Below, piece after piece: positions 11,887 through 22,500 of a DNA stretch of 64,000 nucleotides (the first letter of the stretch is position 1; each line of letters opens with the position of its first letter). The notes below the pieces were generated by a model. The model searched no databases, had not been told where the DNA came from, and worked only from the letters and a program-made list of their open reading frames with translations. Origin of the DNA: Halichondria panicea (Eukaryota; Porifera; Demospongiae; Suberitida; Halichondriidae). The DNA lies in the NCBI RefSeq assembly GCF_963675165.1, contig NC_087390.1:413001-477000 (forward strand), read 5' to 3'. Both the position numbers and the translations under genes were made by a program.

Positions 11887-14800
11887 ATGGATAGCATCGA
11901 GTCATTGAAGCACAAGAATGGGCTCAAGAGGAGGAAGCAGCCACAGCAGCAGGTTTGTGGGATCAAGTGTGTACGTGTACATGTGTGTGTGTGCATGTAC
12001 CTAGCTAATGTGATTACCTAGCGAGACCACATGCATACACCACCAGCCAGCCATCTTGTGTTGAAGTCTGAGAACAGCAAATGCTATAATTATAATTATA
12101 TTGTATATACACGGCCTTATTTACAGTGAGACTACGTAGCTCTCAACAACAAAATATCGTAAAGACATACATCCTATTCTCGAATTCCCCTGTAGAGTAC
12201 AGCCACACAATGTGTTTCTTTGTGAGCGTGTATGGTACAGTTATTCAGAATCGTGTTGTCAACTTTAGTCCCAAACTATTGACTGACATGTGTTCACTTG
12301 TATCATCATACGGTGACATTATTTGCCTAGATCACATGCTCGTACATACAAAAATAAGGTACATACAAAAATAAACTGCTTTCCTTGTAGTGGTTGCATG
12401 CTTTGGCACTTTATGATGTACAGCTATTGTCCAATTTGTCAGTTTGCATTTTTCATAATTATAATAATTTTATATTGTACATGTTGTTCATGATCTATGC
12501 AGGATGTCGATGATGCTCCGAGTCATGTTGCTATGCCGATCAGACAACGGAGCAGTTGGTGAGTAAGCTCCTCTCGTTATATTGAAATTAATCACTATGA
12601 GCCTGTAGCTATAACCATGGCTGCAACCATGTTGTGTTTAACCACCTGGCTACGAGAGAAAAAAAACATTGAAACTATCACCCGTCTCTAAGTCAATTTC
12701 TATGTTTAGGTTATTCTATTTGTGGGTGTATTTTCCTGCCTAAATATATATGCCCTTGCATATGACCAGAAAACGTTGTGTTAATTATAAATCCTTTGTT
12801 CTCTTTGTGTGGACTTGGGTGGTCAGATCTTTTGTGTATCAGATGTCAGTTAATGATGTGGTGCATAACATGGCCACATAAAGCCCTACATTATCAGCGT
12901 GTAGTAAAAATGTGGTCGGACAGTTTTGTATGTACAAAATCAATTTTTTGGTTTATAGCGTCACTGTATTGCGGTCTTTGTGAGCTATTAAGTTTTGAGT
13001 GGTACTGTAAAATTCTCTCTCTTGTCTCTTGCAGGCCTCGTATATTCAAACCACAACTGTCACTAAACGAGTAAGTCTGTGATTTTAATTATTCCGTTAA
13101 TGTCATGTATTGAGCTTATAGCGTTTTGATTCCACAAATTGCAGATGCTGTATTATATACATGACTTCTCCCCCCCCCAGTGAACTAACAGTATCCGATA
13201 AGAGTTTTCAAATCATCCGTGATATTGCCATGGTGTACACGGTGCTGTTCATTGCCTATATTCTTACCCGGGACTTGTACATCAGAGGAAAGTAAGTGAC
13301 AGCTAATGCAGTGATGCCTGTGTATTTTTGCAGGCCACCCTCTATAATACAGCCAGGTTAATGGGCCCCAAAGTCTCCATAGCATGTGTTTGGACCTGTG
13401 TTAGCAGGCCACCCTCTATAATACAGCCACTGTTAGTCTGTCCAACCCTAGCCATTGTGTAAAACTTTCAATAGAAATGTTGTTAGCTTCAGTATTAGAA
13501 ATGTCATTAGCAAGATATCGATATAATTATACCACAAAAAGATTCAATTTTTATTATCGTTTGGTTGCTGTGATGGTGGTTTGTAGTTTGGTTTCAGTTA
13601 CCACCTAGTCACGTTTATACTATGGATTACATCGATCACCTAATTTCCATTGTTACTATTAGCATAATTATCAGATATTATACCAACTAATCTGTTTGTG
13701 TAAGTATCCATCGTTTAATTATGTATCTCACAGTATGGTTGCTATGGGGTACCCATGAAGTTATTTCACGATCCATTTCACTGCTAACACGCTTAATTGT
13801 TATTGTTACTACATCCATTACCACCCACACACCACCCACACACACACACACACACACATACCCACCCACACATACAGAGATGTGTCCTGGCTGACCTCTA
13901 GTTTAGGAACTCCTGAAGTGATGGTCAAGGCCTTGAGTATAGAGCTGTGCTTACTGGGTCTGGCACTCACGGTGCAGCCTTCTCTGCAAGTGAGACCACC
14001 ACCATACACCACCTTGAGTCACTAGCTACTGTTTTAGATCAGATGAGGTCCGACACGAGTACCTCGATTAGGCTAACATTAAGGTACTGCATTTAGTCAC
14101 ATGCAACAATGACTTTACTGACTTTAACGTTGAATTTTGCACGTGACCAAGTGTAATCGAGGCACTCGTGTCGTACCTGCTCTGGTTTTAGATGCAGCCT
14201 ATAGAAACATGTATTGTTAAAATAATGTGTAAAGTTCTACAAATTAGTACGTCTTTGTGGAGAGTATTAATCAATTCTCTAGTTAGCACCAATTTATTTT
14301 CAAGACTGTATTACACAAATTTATACAGAGTACGTAGAAGAGAAAATTTAGTGACTTGTTCTCCCAAAACAAGACGCCCTCAATGTATCTATGACACCAT
14401 TTATTTCTGAAGTATTATTGATTTTTCTTACCCTCCAGATATGGCGTTACATGAGGGATATTGTACCCAGTCTGCGTAGAGTTTTCGATGTATCGTTCAT
14501 CCTTGTCTTCGCTGGCTATGTGTTTGGAACAGCTGCCCTCGTGTGCTACGTGTCCTACCAAACGCCATTCCCTACCTACTTCTCTGGAGTGCTCACCATC
14601 GAGCAGGTAATGGACTAACTACGCTAACAATTGTGGTCATGTATAAGCACTGCGTAGGTATAAGTCTCAGTGGTGTAGGAAGGGGGAGGGGCTCCAGGGG
14701 TTGGAGCCCCCCCTCTAGGCTATTAAGTAGAGATGACTTATCTAAGCTGAACTATGTATATATGTAGACTCTTTTTTCATTCAAAAACCATTGAGAAATT

Positions 14801-17800
14801 TCTTCCTACGCCACTGAGTCTACTGTAGTCTAAGACCTAGGTATGCAACTACTAGTAGATAAGCCTCAGTGGCTTTGTTGTGTGGTAGACTATAATTATA
14901 GACATGTCCTTTGATGATACTACATGTACCAGCATATGCCCCATGCATGCAGTCAGTGTGTGTCTTTGATCTTTGCACAAGTATTATTGTACTCCAGGCA
15001 TGATGGCTGCTGTGTTGAACACACACATTATTGAACTCACACAATTTGTGAATGTTAGACCATATGCTCTGAGCACAGCACAATCATCACCTGACCTAGC
15101 TAGTGGTTTAATTAATGAACCTTCTATACTGATCAAGACCATGATTCCATTTGCACTATATGGATGTGGTTAGCCTTTCTCTGGGAAACGTATTAATAAT
15201 AATATAATCTCAATACAAAATTCCCCATACAAGAGTGTGTATGCATGGTAACCATGGTGACCACTCCTCCACTCAGCTGCGACTGTCCATGAAGACTTAT
15301 TCCTACGTGCGTGAGAATGCCTACAAGGTCATCTACCCGTGGAACAAAGAGGACCAATCAGGTTAGAGCCGCTTAGTTGGCTGCTAGCATTCTTTTGGCG
15401 TTAGGTCTAATTATGCCTACCGGGTTAGTACTTAAACTGTATACTCCCGCCCCCTCCTACGCAGGCCCAGCTGTGTGGTACAAAGGTCAAATGGAGCCAA
15501 AGGTCGGATCGTACAGTCAATTCCTCTACTTTCTCTTTGCTCCCACCATGATCTACAGGGACAACTACCCACGGTACAACTGATGCTTATCCCTTATCCC
15601 TAACAGTTTTATCGTTAATTTTAGAATTTCTATCTGTCGTTGACTTGATTGGTTAACTTTTTTTTCATTCCAGAAATCCTGGTCCAATCAATTGGAAGAA
15701 TGTCGCTGTGTATTTAGCACAGGTACGTAATACTATAAATATTTAGCGTAAAACGCGTGTATAAATAGAATATGCATGGACTAATTTCACAATCATTTTA
15801 TCATCTCGTAACAGTTTGTGCTCTCCCTGTGGTGTGTGGCCATCATCTGCTCTGAATTCATCTTCCCAAAATCTCTAAAGTGAGTTCATTCTGAACGGAC
15901 TGTCAGTGTTACGTTAGCTCCAACTTTGACCGTGAAGTTTACTCGTACTCAACACTCACACACACACACACACACCCCCATACCCCCTCCCCACACACAC
16001 ACACACACACACACACAGGTCGGAGGTTCTACTATTGTCGTACATGGCTAGTCTAGTGTACGTACTCCCGATCACCTTCCTCTCTCACACCAGCTTCCTC
16101 CATAGCTACCTCAACTTCTCCTGTGAAGTGCTGAGGTTTGCAGACAGAGAGTTTTATTCAGTGAGAAAATTTGTACATAAGAGTATTAATGGCAAAAGAA
16201 GGGCTTAGTTATTATAGAAATCAATCTGTTGATTGTATGCATATGGAAATTATGTTACTGCACTGTTAAAGTATTGCCTGAGAAGCCTTAGCTTAGCATG
16301 TACAATCGTAAGTATACATGTACATTGCAAGGGCAGCTCTGAGTTATGTATCAGGTTGAGAACTTCCTGTTGCTTGTTGTGATGTTTGTGTGTTGTGAGG
16401 CTTCTGTTGTTCCTTGGGTACTTATTGAGCTATAGTGAGTACACATAAGTAGCCTTTCCTGTTCATACAGTGTGTACTGCAGAAGAGATCCGACATGCGT
16501 GCACGAATCACTACAAGTTCAGTGCATTGATGTCATTGCGGTTCCCAGGCCAATGATCTAGCACTTGTAGTGATTCGTGCACGCCATGTCGGACCTCCTC
16601 TGAGTATATTATAGTGATTTGGTGGAAGTTACAGGTCCCATGCATGGTAACTACTTGTAGACAGGCAAGCAGCTTTTACGCCAAACATTGACTCTGTTAC
16701 TACTATATAATTATACCTATCTTTTTCGATCAACCCAAATTAAGTTGATCTCCTGTTTGGACCTGTGTTAATATAGCTAGACCACCTCTTTATTACAGCC
16801 ATGCACTGTTGGTCTACCAATGCATGCAAGGGGGTGAAGCTATAAATCACTATAATCATTATTTAGGACTGGTGGACTTGCACATCGTTCTCTACATTCT
16901 ACCGCAAGTGGAACATACTGGTCCACGATTGGCTGCACTCGTACATCTACAGGGACATAAAACATGTGAGTGTGCGGAAGGGGAGGGGGGCTACCAATAC
17001 ATGTACGTATACGTATACAGGCCACTGGGCCACTGCTGGTAAGCCCTGGAGTATGACAATGCTGTATATTCTCACATGTATATATTATAGGCCACTGCTG
17101 GTTAGCCCTAGGATAACAACAATCTACTGTATATGTGCTCTCCTATAATTATACAGAGTTGTTACATACTGCATGCTGGTTATCCCTGGGATAACAATAC
17201 TATATACCCCCCCCCCCTCCATCACACACTGCAGGTGACTGGTCGTCAGTGGATGGCCGTGTTTGCCACCATCCATTTATCAGCAGTTATTCACGAGTAC
17301 ATCGTGGCCATAGCTCTGCAATTTGCCTTCCCTCTGCTTTTCTTAGAGTTTGCTATTGGAGGAGGTACTGTTTATAATTCTGTTGGGTCCGGTCTATAGT
17401 TTCTAAGTCATAATTATCATTTTTCTACTACGAAATTTTTGAGGGGCTTAATTTTCGCGGATTTCTTGGGTTAACAATCCTACACGAAAATTAATTCCAC
17501 GAAAATTGTTCTTTAATTAGAATTACCTGCTATAACGTGCAAAGATTTAATGGCGTGGCTTCCGGTAAGCAGCCATTCCGCAAACATTGTGCAACGAAAT
17601 GCTTTTAGAGGCCAATCCATAAAATATAAGTGCCTCAAAAATTTCGCGCTATACGGTAATTCTTAAATTGAAATTGCAAGTTAGGGTACACGCAGTACGT
17701 AGCTATGTCTTGATAGAGATCACTGTGTCTTTCTAGAATTATCCCTCTATGAATATATAATTATATGACGATGGTTCTCACACGTATATACATTATAATT

Positions 17801-18364
17801 ATAGCCATGGTCTACTTCCTCCGCCCCAAGTCTATGGAGAGGCTGTACAACATACTGCTGCTGATAGGGTTCTGCTTCGGTGGAGCTAACTTGCTCTTCT
17901 TCTATCAAATGGAGTTTGCAGCACGAATCTACTGCCCTAGACAGGTATGCACATAGCTGGTTATAATCATGTGTCTCGTGTCACTGTTGATGAAAGGTCC
18001 ATATTTTATGATAGTATCACATGCAGATTCATTTGTAGCGCATCTATACATGTATATAATTATATACAGTGTATTAGTTGTAATCTACCATTAATTTTTT
18101 TGTGAGCACTTTATTGGCCTCTCTGAATTGAACTTCCTCCAACTTTGAGCATTGAATGCTAAAGTTGTTCATTGACATAACATTGTTCCATAAGAGAATA
18201 TAATCATTCCACTGCTAATTAACTGCGTGACAACAATACAATTAGTGCAGGTCCTTAACTCTTTCTTTCTTTCCTCCTCCTAGCGGTCGCTGCAGAATTT
18301 CTTCCTGCCTCAGCTGCTTGACTGTTACCAACACATGAACAATAATATCACTTCGAATTTCTAA
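11887..18364 (+). CDS. SOAT: Sterol O-acyltransferase (ACAT/SOAT, MBOAT family), complete
   Basis: Fifteen in-phase exons: 11887-11952, 12503-12558, 13035-13070, 13181-13291, 13878-13989, 14439-14606, 15277-15361, 15465-15573, 15674-15722, 15815-15879, 16019-16160, 16867-16965, 17235-17364, 17805-17944 and 18284-18364, encoding 482 aa. The family esterifies cholesterol with fatty acyl-CoA in the ER membrane. Diagnostic stretches are [13 protein letters not shown], the acyl-CoA-site motif FYSDWW across the exon 11/12 junction, [16 protein letters not shown], and [11 protein letters not shown] with the catalytic His in exon 13. The tyrosine-rich YRDNYPR segment is SOAT-like rather than DGAT1-like. 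Length fits the family (about 480-550). Exons 5 and 11 have CA-repeat acceptors. Introns hold MITEs at 14040, 16480 and 17431. AATAAA overlaps the stop codon region and recurs at about 18519. Exons 11-15 were copied repeatedly downstream. Confidence 0.93.
13826..13877. repeat. CA-rich tract forming the exon 5 acceptor of SOAT
   Basis: An interrupted CA run leads into CATACAG, the acceptor at 13877. There is almost no polypyrimidine tract. Confidence 0.75.
14040..14184. mobile_element. MULE-like MITE with perfect 9-bp target duplication
   Basis: The ends CAGATGAGGTCCGACACGAG and the reverse complement of GTCGTACCTGCTCTG form inverted repeats of about 30 bp. GTTTTAGAT is present directly before (14031-14039) and after (14185-14193). 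A 9-bp duplication is typical of Mutator-like elements. It is 145 bp long, lies in SOAT intron 5 and has no coding capacity. Confidence 0.85.
15957..16018. repeat. (CA)n microsatellite forming the exon 11 acceptor of SOAT
   Basis: Two CA runs separated by a C-rich spacer end in ACACAG at 16018. The same layout is kept, with different lengths, at the pseudogene exons starting 35077 and 56324. Confidence 0.85.
16480..16602. mobile_element. MITE in SOAT intron 11, related to the 14040 element
   Basis: Inverted repeats of about 38 bp: CAGAAGAGATCCGACATGCG at the left against the reverse complement of CATGTCGGACCTCCTCTG at the right. The CAGANGAGGTCCGAC tip is shared with the element at 14040. 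I find no clean target duplication. A truncated copy sits at the equivalent place in the SOAT pseudogene at about 57204, so it was inserted before that duplication. Confidence 0.8.
17431..17659. mobile_element. CCGTATAGCGCGAAA-type MITE in SOAT intron 13
   Basis: The right end CGCGCTATACGG and interior TTCGCGG / CGAAAA motifs match a family also seen at 62263 and, more loosely, 62827. The copies in the SOAT fragments at 35473 and about 47016 show it predates the duplications; the 47016 copy still has the left tip ACCGTATAGC. Confidence 0.65.
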
Positions 18365-19568
18365 TAAATATCTAATTTATATCTAAATGGATAGGAAAAT
18401 AGTATAATTATGCACTTTAAAGATTTACACACACACATACACACAGTTTTTTTGTCACATTTTACTTATAATAAACATTATCCTTTGTGTGAAAACTTTC
18501 TGCACTCCCTTTGTAACAATAAATGACTTTTTGCAAAATTTGTTGTAAAATTTTTAAAATGCATGGTGGGTGAGACCAGGCTACGCCTTAATATAATGTA
18601 GCCCCTCCCTCTAGCTATACCTGTTCACTGAACAGATATCTATAATGTAGTGATTAGGGGTTGGTTTATGCTAGCATAATTTTGGTAATTTTTTTGAATT
18701 ACAGGTCAGTATACGAGTCCTAGTATAAACTATTGGAATTACTGGCGCATGGTTAATTATCTCCTTGCAATTCTATATATATTATAGATAGAGTCACGTG
18801 GCAATTACTTATAGTTTGATGTTACTTGTGCAACGACATGGGGCCTATGCTGTACTTGGAGGAATAATGTGGGAATATTAAATAGGCGATTTGAAAAGAA
18901 TAATAGGCTGTTTACTTGAGCATAAAAGAATAGCATAATAGGTAATATCTCGAGCATAATCTACCAATCCCTACTGGTGATTGAACAAACACTGACATGC
19001 ACACACATATATAGTACATGCATGAGGAAACTATTAAGACAGTTGATATTTCATTGTGTATAATTATTATTAAATTATACGTTTTATTATGATCAAGATA
19101 AATAATATAATTATTGTGAAGGTTTGCTCCCCATGCACTGTTTGACTACAAGCCATTTAGTTAATCAAGCCATCAGATAGTCTTCTGTTTTCATTCAGCT
19201 CCTTTCTTATAATGACTGTGGAATTCAATTCTGTCAACAATTGCAATCCGAACAACGGCGCGAGGCATTAGCACAGCGCAGCTTGCACCCGTTTGCAAAA
19301 ATTTTAGACCCTCAAAACTTACCCACTATAATATCATTATATGGTATAATCATTATAGTACAATGCATGTCTTGTTAGCCAAGGGAACCAAACATTCAAT
19401 TATATAGCACAACAATTTTAACTCTACAAAAAAATCTTATCTCTCTTTAATTAAATTACAACGCTGTAACACAAACAATTACTAACGTCAGTAACTGTTG
19501 ATATGCCTACGAAGATTATTTAAGTTGTATATACATGTTATAAAGGTACCTCAGCTAAATAAGACAGT
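18365..19568. other. Tail-to-tail spacer between SOAT and receptor A
   Basis: The 3' flank shared by both convergent genes. Large parts recur at 36344-37219 and 47961-48723, which shows that it belongs to the duplicated unit. It contains short CA runs and no gene that I can see. Confidence 0.6.
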
Positions 19569-22500
19569 TCACACTTCATTGTGTATCGGACCGATTTCTG
19601 TGTGTGTAACAACCGGACGATGGTTGACTCTTTGAGGGGGAGGGGCTGGTCTGTAGTCCTCTGCAGCGAGGGGGGCTAGTTCATCCATGTAGGATAGTCT
19701 CAGCTGATCCGGCCTTGTGGCTGGTCTAATGATGGGAGGAGTGATGTAACGATCGGGGTCAGCTTCTTCCACGGCTCCATCAGTGTAAGGTGGGTTCAAG
19801 GCGTCTCTTTGTTCATAGTCGTCTACTGCTTCGAGTAATTCGTCATCATCATTTTCATCGGCTACTTGCTGATACATTTCCCAGGCATTGTTAGCTCGTC
19901 GGAGTCTAATGTCTGCAGTACCAGCACATAAGTTCCTTTTGACATAGTTAACAACTTCCTTTATCTTGAGCCATATTTTGGTCTTCTTCAGTATAAAGTG
20001 GTGGAAATGGTAGCTGATTATTATCACAAAGAGTATGAAAGCTATAGACATTGAAACAAAAGCCAGTGTTTCTTGTTGTCGGTTTGTTTCAACAACATAG
20101 GAAGTGGCATAGGATAGAATGCCGAGGTTAAGTAGAAACAATGCTTCTAGATATTCACTAAGTTGCTTTTTATACACTCGGTTGTTCAATGATATCAGTC
20201 CGAATGCAATACACCCAGATGATAGCACAGGGAGAGAAGTGTCTGGAGCCATTGCAACTACTAGATTATGAGCGATCAGAGCGAAGAGGAGCAGTCCCAC
20301 CCAGTAGCGATGCTTGGGAGTGAATGGAGCATGGTATGCATCCATGAAGCCGATGTATTTTGTGTTCTTAGTCCATTTCATAACTTTTGAACAGTGCTGA
20401 AGCCATTGTCCAAAGAAGAGCAGTACAGTGAACAATCCACCAGCAATGAGGATAATGGCAGCAGCAAAAAACTGAGGAATGTGATTGGGAGTGAAGTATT
20501 GAACATTGCCGTCATACAACCAAACAGTGTTTGTTGAACCGTCAGGATAATCCAAGACCCTGTATTGTAGTGCAGCAATGATAAACCGTAAAAATTTTGA
20601 ATAAGAGAGTAGGACGAGTGTGCCTAGTGCAGCAACTGGGTTCCTGTTGGAGAGGAGCTTTGCAAACGAGTCAAAATAGTTGCTCAAAATTATAACAAGA
20701 AACATTAGAAGAAACAAGTAAGCTGGGAAGACAAGTTGAAGGAGCACTTTTGCTTGAGAGTTCATTCCATCGTAAAAGCATATCTCTATTCCCAAGTCAA
20801 GATTCACCCAGGATACGAAAACTGTTAAAAAGTTGTTTAAATTAGGTAAGAAAATCGCTCTATTAGCTGCTAGTATATTGGCATAAAAAATGAGACCTTG
20901 AATATTCCCAGTTGCTATAGTGATGTTGAGCACGAGAATGAAAGCAACTAGCAATATGCCAGCCAGCGCAAATGAAATTAGCAAAAAAAGGTAAAAATTA
21001 GAGCATTCTTTACATTTTGACGTAGCCAACATAACACTGAGTCCTGATTGACATTCTCCACACAAGACACCACTTCGATTGTAGGCACATTGTTCGTCAC
21101 GGTTGCTTAGACTGATGTTGACTGGCCTTTTTACGCAATAGTCAAATGCACAGTTACTAACAACATAACCTGTTTTGTTGGTAGTATTTATGACTTCTAT
21201 CCATATGTTGTTATTACTTTCTAGCTTTATGGTTTCATTTTCCTCAGAACAGTTTGTTATCTGATATTGTAGCAAGTCTGGATCACAGTCACACTTGCAC
21301 TCAGTATCGGACTGAATTGGTTTGAGTCCAATAGGGCATGTGCAGGGTAGAAAAGAAATTTTGATGAGTTGTTTTGAAATTCCCAAATTGATGCATGGAC
21401 CCTCGGCATAGAGTTCCACTTGAGCAGAGCTGTCTTGTGAGAATACATTGTACTCTAATTCTGTGCATTGATGACCAACTGTTTGTTTTGCCTGTCCTTC
21501 TTTGAGACGATCAAATCCACTATCAGTGATAACAGAACTGTGAATTGTGGCATTCATTGGATTTCCAACTTGGTCAACAGCCATAACACTGATTTTAAAT
21601 GCGTGTCCCTTTCTTGGAGAAACATAATCATTTTGTGAATAGTTACAAAACATCACCTGAACAGGCCCAGAGGAGATTGATAATTCGGTGGAGGATTTTA
21701 TGGTGTTATTTATGTAGTCCAATATAGATCCATTTGAATAAATCTCATATTCAGCATTTTGATTAATTGTACACCTGTCCAACAGACCTCCGTAGATGTC
21801 TGCTCCTGACTGGGTAGCCGTGTTGTTAGTCATGAATGTGTTGAAATAGTTTAGATTTCTGTCCCACCCATACAGTTTAATTGTTTGAATGAAGCAGCCA
21901 GAAAAAATGGTGTGAGTATCATCATCTTCTGTGACCCCTCCTCCACATGCGCTCCTCTGTGTGTCATCTGCCACAAATATTCCTCCTCCGTACTGAGCCA
22001 AGTTGTTGTTAATCATTAACTTGACATTAAATGTAGACCTAATACGGTCACCTTTAGTTTTAAATAGGTAGAGTTTCGAACTTTGCTGTAGAAACAGTCC
22101 ACCTCCACTAGCATTAGCTGTGTTTGAGTCAATGTTGACGTGTGATTGAGCAAAGTTAATAGTTGAAGACACTGCATGTATACCTCCACCATTCTCAGCA
22201 ATGTTGTGAGCAATCTCACTCTGTGTATTTAGAGGAAGTGGATTACCATCTGCATCTACCATCTGCACTGATTGGAACTCAACTTCGCTAAAATATGCAT
22301 AAATCCCTCCACCATCTTTGTGTGCTGTGTTGTGGTAGATCTCTACTGGCACATTTACAAAGAGTGCACTCTCTCTCAGAAATATCCCTCCTCCAGAGGT
22401 AGCTGTGTTGTTGGTGATGAGTACTCCTTCTGTGTTAATGTATATTTCACTCTGGTCAGCGCTGATAGCTCCTCCAAGTATACCGCGATTGTTACTCAGT

